Assembly (NCBI GenBank): GCA_903900025.1
Contig: CAIULN010000086.1
Coordinates: forward strand, 1 to 33,411
Direction: 5' to 3'
Source of the DNA: an uncultured Methanomicrobiales archaeon
Lineage (GTDB): Archaea; Halobacteriota; Methanomicrobia; Methanomicrobiales; Methanospirillaceae
DNA: 33,411 bases
Positions 16,948 to 24,633 of this stretch are shown here, piece by piece. The translations under genes and the position numbers were made by a program. Numbering within the stretch: the stretch's first letter is position 1; each line of letters opens with the position of its first letter. Below the pieces are notes generated by a model. It was not told the DNA's origin. It was given only the letters and a program-made list of their open reading frames with translations, and made no database searches.

Positions 16948-17067
16948 TGGTTCTGAAATGTTCTCTTTTTGGCCGTTGATAATCAGTGGCTTTCTGCCAA
17001 GAGATCAAGCAATGGTTCAGTTCTGGATCAACGCGTATAAAAAAGGATAATTCCGAAGGCAGATGAA

Positions 17068-17556
17068 TTACCCGCGTGTCTTGTAGGGCATCTGCTGGTC
17101 GATGACCTTGTACACGCTACCTGTATTCATCGTGACAATGACCTCGACACGGTCAGTACCCTGGGTTCCTTCCAGTTCAACGGTCTCCCCCATGAGATGC
17201 TTGAGCACCCCGGTAACGACCGAGCCGTCAGGGCGGGTGACCCGCACATCGACCTTGCTCACTGCGGACATACCTTTTCCCCCGTCAAAGTGGGTGATGA
17301 TCGTGGTAGAGTACGTCCCGGCTTTTTCAACAGAGATTGAGACCGGGGTCGCCGGCGGGATTGTCTGAGTTGGGCCGGGCTGCGTCGATCCGCCGGTAGT
17401 TGACGGGAGTGCAGTAGTGGAAACGGACGTTGTCTGAACGGGTGTCGGGGGTTGTGTCTGTGGCGGTGTCGTCTGTCCGCCGCTACCCGTGCATCCTGCG
17501 GCGAATATGATTGCCACAAGAACCACGATGACAGGGATTAGCAGCCTGAATTTCAT
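17068..17556 (-). CDS. Hypothetical lipoprotein with Pro/Thr linker
   Basis: A 162-aa exported protein with a hydrophobic signal (about residues 5-20) and lipobox FAAGC (Cys22). A Gly/Gln/Pro/Thr-rich linker spans about 25-70, followed by a compact beta-rich domain (about 72-160) with strands such as TYSTTIITHFDGG and VDVRVTRPDGS. It is probably lipid-anchored outside the membrane. The domain resembles small immunoglobulin-like or PKD-like folds only in general character. The gene is convergent with the riboflavin reductase and divergent from the ArsB/SLC13-like transporter. I do not recognise a family. Confidence 0.8.
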   Translation of the reverse strand: MKFRLLIPVIVVLVAIIFAAGCTGSGGQTTPPQTQPPTPVQTTSVSTTALPSTTGGSTQPGPTQTIPPATPVSISVEKAGTYSTTIITHFDGGKGMSAVSKVDVRVTRPDGSVVTGVLKHLMGETVELEGTQGTDRVEVIVTMNTGSVYKVIDQQMPYKTRG

Positions 17557-17652
17557 GCAGAGAGATTCCGTTCCGGACTATATGAGAATTTTGTTCCGGT
17601 GTGCCCGCATCCCCTTGCTGATGCCAAACGCTCATCTCTTAAAACAGGCACA

Positions 17653-18893
17653 ATGAATGTACGCAGATCGCAGTCGTTATACTTGCTGCCGTTTTTCTGC
17701 TCATTGCGGTCCGGCAGGTGGGGAGGTTCCGGATCAGGATCTGGCAGATCATGCTCGGTGGAGCGCTCGCTGTCCTTGCGACCGGGCAGATTACGATTAT
17801 GGATTCACTACGGGCAATGAATCTCGAAGTGATGGTTTTTTTATTCGGCATGTTCGTTGTTGGAGAGGGATTGGTCACCAGCGGGTATCTCGGATGCATC
17901 GCCCACCGGCTTTTCCACCGAACGATAACAGTTGACCGGCTTGTCATTGTCACCATGCTGTGCATGGGTATCCTCTCTGCAGTCCTGATGAATGACACGG
18001 TCGCCATCATCGGAACACCCCTTATGGTCACACTTTCAAAGAAATATCATATATCCCCAAAGCTCCTCCTGCTCTCCCTTGCCATAGCGATAACGACAGG
18101 AAGTGTCCTGAGTCCGATAGGAAATCCGCAGAACCTGCTCGTGGCAGTCAACAGCGGGATGAGCTCACCGTTCGTCACGTTCGCGTGGCACCTTGCTCTG
18201 CCGACCATGATCAACCTCGTCATCGCGTATGCAATCCTCAGAATATTTTATAAAAGGGAATTCAGACCACTTCCGCTGGATAATGGTCTGCCAGTCACCT
18301 GTGACAGCCGGTTCATGCATATCTGCCAGTGCTCACTTGGTATCATTATCGTGCTGGTTGCCTCAAACGTCATCCTTTCGCTCTCAAGAGCCGGTTTTTT
18401 TGTCACAATACCCCTGATAGCGCTCTGTGCTGCTGCTCCCATCCTGCTCTTTTCTGAGAAGAGGATCGAGGTGGTACGCGGGATTGACTGGTATACACTT
18501 GTCTTTTTTGCCGCAATGTTCGTACTGATGGAGAGTGTCTGGCAGACCGGGGTCTTCCAGTCATTTGTGGACGTGAGCGTTGTCTCCTCTGTCCCGATGA
18601 TCCTTGTGACCAGTGTCGTGATCAGCCAGTTTATTTCCAATGTCCCTTTCGTTGCCCTTTTCCAGCCGATGATCCTGCAGGCAGGCGGGAGTACAGTGCA
18701 GCTGATGGCGCTCGCTGCCGGGAGTACGATTGCAGGAAACCTGACAATCCTTGGTGCGGCAAGCAACGTGATTATCATCCAGAACGCAGAAAAGCAGGGA
18801 GAAACGCTGACGTTCTGGGAATTTGCACAGGTAGGGGTCCCCCTTACAATAATTCAGGTGGCTGTATACTGGGTATTTCTGACAGTTCTCTGA
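17653..18893 (+). CDS. ArsB/SLC13-like anion transporter, 5' end apparently frameshifted
   Basis: The open frame from GTG 17718 to 18893 gives a 391-aa membrane protein with about ten hydrophobic helices and the ion-transporter (ArsB/NhaD/CitT, SLC13) signatures LMNDTVAIIGTPLMV and SPIGNPQNLL, repeated in the second half as QFISNVPFVALFQP and ILGAASNVIII. Substrates in this superfamily include arsenite, Na+/H+ and di- or tricarboxylates, so the substrate is open. Upstream in the same frame 17661-17717 codes TQIAVVILAAVFLLIAVRQ, clearly the missing first membrane helix, but without a start codon. ATG 17653 lies one base out of frame. A 1-nt deletion near 17655-17661, real or a sequencing error, explains this. 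Confidence 0.85.
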
Positions 18894-19070
18894 ATAAAAA
18901 CAGACCGGTTTCATCAGGCGTACCGCGTTGGGAACGTTTGAACCATCTGTGTAAGGTTTGTGTACCGTCATATCACGGGCAGAATATGCGAAAGGATATA
19001 CCTTATGCTCATGCATTCGGGAAAACAGGAATATAATCTCATACCGCGTACTGATCAACAGGGAATAACG

Positions 19071-19445
19071 ATGGTGGAATACCAGCTTGAAAACCCGGAT
19101 AAAACCGATACGCACGATAAAAAGCGTGAAGACCTCAAGGGCAAGGTTTTCAGGTTAAAAGAACTGGTAGGATATCAGGACGGGACTGTCGCAAGCCGGA
19201 TGATCATATCCCGCAAAACCGGCAACATCACGCTCTTCTCATTTGATGAGAATGAAGGGCTCTCCGAACACACCGCTCCGTTCGATGCGGTGGTCACGAT
19301 CCTCGATGGTGAGTGCGAAGTGTGGGTGGCCGGCAGAACATTCCAGATGAAAGAGGGTGAGACGATCATCTTCCCTGCCAATGTGCCCCATGCACTTTCA
19401 GCTAGTACAAAATTCAAGATGAGTCTTACCATGATCCGGGAGTGA
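19071..19445 (+). CDS. Cupin-domain protein
   Basis: A 124-aa single-domain cupin. Residues 45-115 show the conserved barrel: GNITLFSFDENEGLSEHTAPFDAVVTILDGECEV and, after a turn, MKEGETIIFPANVPHALSA. The metal-binding set is partly changed: the first motif has EHTAP where GxHxH is usual, and the second motif keeps the His of VPHAL, so metal binding is uncertain. I chose ATG 19071 over the GTG-extended form because the upstream 37 residues look non-coding. A TATA-like AATATAAT lies at 19029-19036. The small Cys-motif gene starts 3 nt after its stop, so the two form an operon. Confidence 0.87.
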   Translation: MVEYQLENPDKTDTHDKKREDLKGKVFRLKELVGYQDGTVASRMIISRKTGNITLFSFDENEGLSEHTAPFDAVVTILDGECEVWVAGRTFQMKEGETIIFPANVPHALSASTKFKMSLTMIRE

Positions 19446-19448
19446 GGC

Positions 19449-19736
19449 ATGGCAGGGGATGACAAAGACGGGTACTACTGCACAATCTGCGGGGGGATTC
19501 CACCCGACAAGATCACGACCAAAAAGATCCTGATCGATGGCAAGGAGACCGGGATTGACCAGCTGGACTGGATTATTGAAGAAGTAAAGAAACTGAAGAT
19601 CTCCGATGTCAATGCCATCACAGAGGAATTGCTGAAGCGGACGATGGAGCTCAACTACGTGCCGACCAAAAAGAAGGAAGAGTATGGGGCGGCGCTGCTT
19701 GGTGAGTACAGGAAATTTGTCCTGACAAATGGATAA
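19449..19736 (+). CDS. Small Cys-motif protein, operon partner of cupin
   Basis: A 95-aa acidic/basic soluble protein I do not recognise with certainty. It has one CTICG motif (Cys11, Cys14) near the N-terminus, which could be a redox pair or half a zinc site. This is followed by TKKILIDGKETGIDQLDWII, a helix-rich middle, and a C-terminal helix YVPTKKKEEYGAALLGEYRKF. There is no membrane segment. The ATG follows the cupin stop by 3 nt, so the two are almost surely co-translated and may act together. The function is unknown. Confidence 0.8.
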   Translation: MAGDDKDGYYCTICGGIPPDKITTKKILIDGKETGIDQLDWIIEEVKKLKISDVNAITEELLKRTMELNYVPTKKKEEYGAALLGEYRKFVLTNG

Positions 19737-19802
19737 CCGTCACACCGATTTTTTTAGTTTATTGTCTTTGAAGAAATCCAGAACAATCTCTCGTATTAAC
19801 CG

Positions 19803-20030
19803 GACTTAAAAAACCCGTCACAGTGCAGATACCCGTGACAGGTCAGGTGACCCCCGATGGGTGCGATACCTGTCACGGGTCATCGATCCATTTTATTGGC
19901 AGGCATAGGATTTCGCATCCAGAACAGGGATGCATTCCACCGGTGAAAGGGCATCACGTTCCCGGTACACCCGGAGATCACTTTGCCCCGTTTGCCAAAA
20001 TAAGCCCTATACGGGTTCTGTTTGGTGTAT
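19803..20030 (+). ncRNA. Candidate structured non-coding RNA
   Basis: A GC-richer block inside an otherwise AT-rich gene-free gap. ACTTAAAAAA (19803-19812) could be a TATA box, giving a start near 19830. Exactly there begins a stem with two perfect 13-nt arms, ACCCGTGACAGGT (19831-19843) and ACCTGTCACGGGT (19868-19880), enclosing an inner ACCC/GGGT stem. Two more hairpins follow: GCATCC-N7-GGATGC (19915-19933) and CCCGT/ACGGG around 19985-20015. An open frame 19823-20044 (GTG start, His-rich, with CDTCHG) covers the same block, so a small protein is the alternative. No known RNA family is recognised. Confidence 0.35.
19831..19880. repeat. Perfect 13-bp inverted repeat
   Basis: ACCCGTGACAGGT and its exact reverse complement are separated by 24 nt that themselves hold ACCC-N5-GGGT. 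As RNA this is a strong bulged hairpin; as DNA it could be a two-site operator. Confidence 0.8.
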
Positions 20031-20098
20031 CGCTATCCCCCTAAAAAAATTCCAGTGGAAATGGTGCCAACGCCGCCAAAAAATATTGATTAAATCGA

Positions 20099-20284
20099 TT
20101 ATTTTCGAAAAATACGTGTTTTAATCAGAATAAAACCGTGCAAATTAGCCGCGTTCCAGGGGCCTTGCGACCCGCCCCCATAGTTTCCCCTGTGTTGAAG
20201 AAAAGAGTGGCACCGGAGCCCGCTGTTGCCCGATTTTTTGAGGTGCCATAAAAGGCGATTAAAATAAGTATTTTGGCAAAATAA
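20099..20284. mobile_element. MITE-like segment with imperfect 28-bp terminal inverted repeats
   Basis: The left end (20099-20126) and the reverse complement of the right end (20257-20284) match at 23 of 28 positions, sharing TTATTTT, AAAATAC and TTTTAATC blocks. They enclose about 130 bp of GC-rich, gene-free sequence. The size, AT-rich ends and lack of a transposase fit a miniature inverted-repeat element. I see no clear target-site duplication, so a long RNA hairpin is the alternative. Confidence 0.4.
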
Positions 20285-20300
20285 ACCGTTATATTTGATA

Positions 20301-20318
20301 TTTCCGACAGATCGGAAA
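20301..20318 (-). terminator. Hairpin downstream of the Isf-like gene
   Basis: TTTCCGA-CAGA-TCGGAAA is a perfect 7-bp stem with a 4-nt loop, 8 nt beyond the stop codon of the minus-strand flavoprotein gene. No long U tract follows, so it may stabilise the 3' end rather than terminate by itself. Confidence 0.4.
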
Positions 20319-20326
20319 GGGAACAC

Positions 20327-20995
20327 TCACCGGATCCATCCCCTTTGCACCCACGTGTCGTACTCACCGGTGCGGAACTCGCGGTTCTTCTCCACGATCA
20401 TTTTGAAATACGCACGGTTGTCCGCAAGGATCCCCTCCTGTACCGGATCAGAATATCCGTTCCGTTTCGCACCGGCAAGTTTCTTGCCCAGCTCTTGGGC
20501 TTCCGGTTCCATCGCATCGATCGCCCCGGGATCTCCCCGTGTTGCGATGCTGATGCTGCCAACCGAGATGATGCCGAGGTAGTTCAGCACATGGTTCAGG
20601 TATGCGACCACTTCGTCACCGCCGGATTCGTGGGTTGTTGCAACAGCGCACCCGAATTTTCCGGTCAGCACCTGGTAGTGGACCGCGTCGGCAAGCCGGT
20701 CGACAAAGACCTTCAACTGCCCGGTGACGTTGTCGACATAGACCGGAGAACCGAGCACGATCCCGTCCGCTTCTCTCATCCGTGACAGGATACCGGCAAC
20801 GTCATCGTCGTACACGCAGGTGCCGGTGAGCGTGCAGCCCTCGCAGGCCTTACAGGGCGTGATATGGAGATCGGCGAGGTCAACCATCTCTGTCTGTGCA
20901 CCAGCCCCTGCCGCTCCTTCCAGTACAAAACCGGCCAGCCGGCGGGTCTGACTCTGGATCGTGCGCGGGCTCCCGTGCAGGGCGAGAATTTTCAT
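20327..20995 (-). CDS. Iron-sulfur flavoprotein (Isf-type), flavodoxin-fold
   Basis: A 222-aa NADPH-dependent-FMN-reductase-fold protein. The start MKILALHGSPR carries the FMN phosphate-binding loop. The compact motif Cys48-x2-Cys51-x2-Cys54-x5-Cys60 matches the CX2CX2CX4-7C pattern that binds the [4Fe-4S] cluster in methanogen Isf. GSPVYVDNVTGQLKVFVDRL is the second flavin-binding segment. Isf proteins of methanogens take electrons from ferredoxin and are linked to O2/H2O2 defence. The physiological partner here is not known. ATG 20995 is preceded by GGAGGT 10 nt upstream; a longer frame to 21031 is less likely. It is divergent from copA. Confidence 0.88.
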   Translation of the reverse strand: MKILALHGSPRTIQSQTRRLAGFVLEGAAGAGAQTEMVDLADLHITPCKACEGCTLTGTCVYDDDVAGILSRMREADGIVLGSPVYVDNVTGQLKVFVDRLADAVHYQVLTGKFGCAVATTHESGGDEVVAYLNHVLNYLGIISVGSISIATRGDPGAIDAMEPEAQELGKKLAGAKRNGYSDPVQEGILADNRAYFKMIVEKNREFRTGEYDTWVQRGWIR

Positions 20996-21189
20996 GGGTG
21001 CGCATACCTCCGTTACAGCATTATCAGGCATCCTGTTTATTCCTGTGGCAGGATTTTCTGGGTGCTGCGAGATGGTGGTTCCCCGTTGATTGGAATGATC
21101 TAAAAAATTTCGACAACGGATCCTTCATAACACTTTAGTACAATCAACAGGATATTGTGGAACAGGAGATCAACTGGCCGGAGGAACCT

Positions 21190-23640
21190 ATGCCGGAACC
21201 AGAAAAAAAGAGAGCAGAATTAAAAATATCCGGGATGCACTGCGCCACCTGCGCGATCAACATCGAGGAATCGCTATCAAAACTCAATGACGTGTCAAAA
21301 GCGCAGGTGAACTTCGGTACCGATACCGCCCATATCGAATTCGATCCTGCAAAGGTCAAACTCGCCGAACTGGAAAAAGCAGTAAAAGATGCCGGTTATG
21401 GAGTGGTAAACCGGGAGGGGACGATCAAAGTTGGCGGTATGGTCTGCGCAACCTGCGTCCAGACAATCGAGGCTGCGTTGCGGAAACTCCCGGGTGTTGT
21501 ATCTGCTACGGTGAACCTTGGCACCGAAAAAGCGTATGTTGGGTATAACCCGTCGGTCTCTGATATCAGCGATATGAAGAAGGCGATTGAGGATGCCGGC
21601 TATCAATACCTCGGGATCGCGGGTGAAGTGAGCGAGGAAGCAGAAAAGCGTGCCAGAGAAAAAGATCTGCATGATAAATCTCTCCGGTTCACCATCGGGT
21701 TTGCTGTCAGCATTCCCCTGATGCTTGCAATGTATGTCCCGCTTCCTCTTCCAATGCACGCGCTCGCCTACGTGATGCTGGTGATCTCAACGCCGGTTTT
21801 CATCTACGTCTCGTACCCCATTTTCCGCGCGGCACGCATGGCGCTGCGCAACCGCTCGCTCAATATGGACGTGATGTACGCAATGGGCATCGGTGTCGCG
21901 TTTGCGGCAAGCGTGATGGGGACATTCGGGATCGTGCTCACCCACGAATTTATGTTTTATGACACCGCGATCATGCTCGCCGCGTTCCTCATGCTCGGGC
22001 GGTATCTCGAAGCGCGGGCAAAGGGGCGGACATCGGAGGCAATCAGGACCCTCATGGGGTTGCGGGCAAAGACCGCGATTGTGATCCGTCAGGGAACGGA
22101 AGTTGAAGTACCGGTGGAGGATGTTGTGGCCGGTGACGTCGTGGTCGTGAAACCAGGGGGAACAGTCCCGGTAGATGGTGAAGTGGTCGCTGGCGAGAGT
22201 TACGTGAACGAGGCGATGATCAGCGGTGAGCCGATCCCCCCGCTCAAGATAAAGGGAAGCAGGGTTGTCGGAGGTACAATCAACCAGAACGGGGTGCTGT
22301 CGGTAAAAGCGATGAAAGTGGGCAGGGAAACGGTCCTTGCCCAGATCATCCAGCTCGTTGAGGATGCACAGGGATCAAAACCACCGGTCCAGCGGATCGC
22401 TGATGTTGCGGTCGCGTACTTCATCCCGGCCGTCCTTGCCATCGCCGCTATTGCATTCGTCATCTGGTTTTTTGTCTTTCCGGTATCTCCGGATCCTTCG
22501 GTTTCACTGCTCTTTGCACTCACTGCTCTTATCTCCGTGCTCGTAGTTGCCTGTCCCTGTGCACTCGGTCTCGCGACGCCGACTGCGGTAACAGTCGGGA
22601 TCGGGCGCGGGGCTGAACTTGGCATCCTCATCAGGAATGGCGAAGCGCTCGAAGTTGCCGAGAAGGTAACAACCGTCATCTTTGACAAGACCGGCACGCT
22701 CACCAAGGGCAAACCGGAGGTAACAGATCTCGTACCGATCGGGGTATCTGAAGAGATGCTCCTTGCGTTTGCCGCTGCATTAGAGAAGAATTCACAGCAC
22801 CCGCTTGCTCAGGCAGTCGTGCGCAAAGCGGAGAATCGCGGTGTGAAGGTTGAGCCGGCAGAACACTTTGATACATTCAGCGGCAAAGGCGTTTCTGCGC
22901 ACGTCCTTGGCGAAGAAGTGCTTGCAGGCAACCGCACCCTTATGCAGGAAAAAGGGGTGCAGATCCCTCCCGAGATCGAATCACGGATAACTGCGCTTGA
23001 ACAGGAAGGGAAGACCGCGGTTCTCGTTGCTGCCGGTGGGCAGATGGCTGGGGTCATCGCGATTGCCGACACGTTAAAAGGGACCACAAAAGATGCAGTC
23101 AATGATCTTAAATCGATGGGGCTGACCGTTCTTATGATCACCGGCGATAACCGGCGCACTGCGAATGCAATTGCACAGCAGATCGGGATTGAGCGGGTTG
23201 TCGCCGAGGTGCTCCCGCAGGACAAGGCGGCAGAGGTCAGGGCACTTCAGCAAAAAGGTGAGATCGTTGCGTTCGTGGGCGACGGGATTAATGATGCTCC
23301 GGCCCTTGCTCAGGCTGATGTAGGAATCGCGATCGGGAGCGGCACTGATGTCGCCATTGAGAGCGGCGATATTGTGCTGATCAAGGACGATCTGCTTGAT
23401 GCGGTTGCTTCAATCCAGCTTTCAAAGAAGGTCATGGGCAGGATCCGGGGCAACATTTTCTGGGCATTTGCCTACAACTCGGCCCTGATCCCGGTCGGAG
23501 CAGGAGTACTCTATCCGTTCTTTGGCATCACGTTCCGGCCGGAGCTTGCTGCCCTTGCAATGGCACTCAGTTCTGTCACCGTTGTCAGCCTCTCGCTCCT
23601 CCTGAAAAGGTATATACCAGAGGCAAAGAAAGGAAAATAA
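21190..23640 (+). CDS. copA: Cu+-type P1B ATPase with two HMA domains
   Basis: An 816-aa heavy-metal-transporting ATPase in the cytoplasmic membrane. There are two N-terminal HMA domains with GMHCATC (Cys18, Cys21) and GMVCATC (about 89-95). The membrane part carries the ion-binding CPC in VVACPCALGLATPT (about 455), YN in the seventh helix (FAYNSALIPVGAG) and MALSS in the eighth, together the P1B-1 (Cu+/Ag+) signature. Catalytic parts are DKTGTLT (phosphorylated Asp near 499), SQHPLA, TGDN and GDGINDAPA. It exports cytoplasmic copper. ATG 21190 was chosen because GGAGG lies 5 nt upstream; GTG 21157 is an alternative. The YHS gene begins 12 nt after its stop. Confidence 0.95.
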   Translation: MPEPEKKRAELKISGMHCATCAINIEESLSKLNDVSKAQVNFGTDTAHIEFDPAKVKLAELEKAVKDAGYGVVNREGTIKVGGMVCATCVQTIEAALRKLPGVVSATVNLGTEKAYVGYNPSVSDISDMKKAIEDAGYQYLGIAGEVSEEAEKRAREKDLHDKSLRFTIGFAVSIPLMLAMYVPLPLPMHALAYVMLVISTPVFIYVSYPIFRAARMALRNRSLNMDVMYAMGIGVAFAASVMGTFGIVLTHEFMFYDTAIMLAAFLMLGRYLEARAKGRTSEAIRTLMGLRAKTAIVIRQGTEVEVPVEDVVAGDVVVVKPGGTVPVDGEVVAGESYVNEAMISGEPIPPLKIKGSRVVGGTINQNGVLSVKAMKVGRETVLAQIIQLVEDAQGSKPPVQRIADVAVAYFIPAVLAIAAIAFVIWFFVFPVSPDPSVSLLFALTALISVLVVACPCALGLATPTAVTVGIGRGAELGILIRNGEALEVAEKVTTVIFDKTGTLTKGKPEVTDLVPIGVSEEMLLAFAAALEKNSQHPLAQAVVRKAENRGVKVEPAEHFDTFSGKGVSAHVLGEEVLAGNRTLMQEKGVQIPPEIESRITALEQEGKTAVLVAAGGQMAGVIAIADTLKGTTKDAVNDLKSMGLTVLMITGDNRRTANAIAQQIGIERVVAEVLPQDKAAEVRALQQKGEIVAFVGDGINDAPALAQADVGIAIGSGTDVAIESGDIVLIKDDLLDAVASIQLSKKVMGRIRGNIFWAFAYNSALIPVGAGVLYPFFGITFRPELAALAMALSSVTVVSLSLLLKRYIPEAKKGK

Positions 23641-23652
23641 CTGAGGTGGGAA

Positions 23653-23793
23653 ATGGCAATTGATCCGATCTGCAAGATGACGGTGGACGAGAAAACCGCA
23701 AAATTCACAAGCGATTATAAGGGCAAGAAATATTATTTCTGCGCGCCCGGCTGCAAGAAGAAATTCGATGCAGAACCACAAAAGTATGCCTGA
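23653..23793 (+). CDS. Small YHS-domain metal-binding protein
   Basis: A 46-aa protein: MAIDPICKMTV..., then YKGKKYYFCAPGCKKKF and a C-terminal DAEPQKYA. This is a complete YHS domain with Cys7, Cys30 and Cys34. YHS domains occur fused to or next to copper P-type ATPases and are thought to bind metal, so this may hand copper to CopA or sense it. The ribosome site GAGGTGGG ends 2-3 nt before the ATG, and only 12 nt separate it from copA, so they form an operon. A T tract at 23822-23829 follows. Confidence 0.88.
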   Translation: MAIDPICKMTVDEKTAKFTSDYKGKKYYFCAPGCKKKFDAEPQKYA

Positions 23794-23821
23794 AAGCAGA
23801 CCGGATAATCCGGTTTTAATC

Positions 23822-23829
23822 TTTTTTTT
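23822..23829 (+). terminator. T-tract terminator after copA-YHS
   Basis: Eight T residues about 30 nt after the YHS stop codon, consistent with archaeal oligo-T termination. Confidence 0.45.
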
Positions 23830-23964
23830 ATCTGTCCTGTTCCATCAATGATTCTCTGAAGGAAAGGTCTGACCCAAATAAAAGGCCGAAAGGGTATCCG
23901 ATAAACCGGGGGAGATCGGGGTTTTCCTTGATAGGAAAGAACCACTCAAAAAGTTGGGCCGTAG

Positions 23965-23985
23965 ATGGGTATTACCCATTTAAAT
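23965..23985 (+). promoter_or_regulatory. Palindrome and TATA-like box upstream of ferritin
   Basis: ATGGGTATTACCCAT (23965-23979) is a perfect 7-1-7 palindrome directly followed by ATTTAAAT, a TATA-like element. It lies about 110 nt before the ferritin ATG. A metal- or redox-responsive regulator would be a natural ligand, but this is inferred from position only. Confidence 0.4.
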
Positions 23986-24088
23986 CAAAAAATTGCCACT
24001 CGATTTCGATTTTGCGAACTTTTCTGCCCTGTACGAAAGCATTAAGACAGAACAAAATAACATCTCGTTAGTTTCGGAGGACCATACC

Positions 24089-24577
24089 ATGTTAAGCAAG
24101 ACCGTTGAAGATGCGCTCAACAAGCAGATCAACCGCGAGCTATATTCCGCGTACCTGTATCTTGCGATGTCAGCGTATTTTGAAACCGCCAACATGAAGG
24201 GGTTTGCCAAGTGGATGCGACTGCAGGCAAAGGAAGAACAGGTGCATGCCTTTAAATTCTATGACTTCGTGATCGCCCGCGGTGGAAAGGCAAGCCTGCT
24301 TCCGATCGAGGCGCCAAAAGCAAAATGGGCATCCGCCGGTAAAATATTTGAAGAAGTGTATGTGCACGAGCAAAAAGTCACCGGCATGATTAACGCCCTT
24401 GTAGAGCTCGCGATGAAAGAGAAAGACCACGCGACATTTGAGATGCTCCAGTGGTTTGTAAAAGAGCAGGTGGAAGAAGAGGAACATGCAATCGAAATTC
24501 TCGGGAAGATCAAGTCTATCGGCGATATTCCAGGGCACCTTTTCTGTCTTGACCACGAACTTGGGAAACGGGAATAA
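24089..24577 (+). CDS. ftn: Ferritin (non-heme)
   Basis: A 162-aa ferritin that oxidises Fe2+ and stores iron in a 24-subunit shell. The ferroxidase residues of bacterial-type ferritin are all present at the standard numbering: Glu17, Glu50, His53, Glu94, Gln127 and Glu130, with Tyr24 in RELYSAYLYLAMSAYFE. Four long helices and a short fifth account for the whole length. ATG 24089 has GGAGG 8 nt upstream; the longer open frame to 23993 is untranslated leader. It follows the copA-YHS unit but has its own promoter region. A T tract at 24588-24594 follows. Confidence 0.95.
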   Translation: MLSKTVEDALNKQINRELYSAYLYLAMSAYFETANMKGFAKWMRLQAKEEQVHAFKFYDFVIARGGKASLLPIEAPKAKWASAGKIFEEVYVHEQKVTGMINALVELAMKEKDHATFEMLQWFVKEQVEEEEHAIEILGKIKSIGDIPGHLFCLDHELGKRE

Positions 24578-24633
24578 GCCCCGGATCTTTTTTTGCCATA
24601 AATCGCAGGTTACGTACGGCCACAGGTAACCCC

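Noticed and set aside
17599-17820. Short open frame starting upstream of the SLC13-like gene and containing ATG 17653
   Set aside because: After the first few codons it runs out of frame across the transporter and gives an Arg/Ser-rich non-protein-like sequence; it is better seen as the broken 5' end of the transporter.
23993-24088. A 32-residue N-terminal extension of ferritin
   Set aside because: The ferroxidase residues take their standard numbers only from ATG 24089, which also has a GGAGG site.
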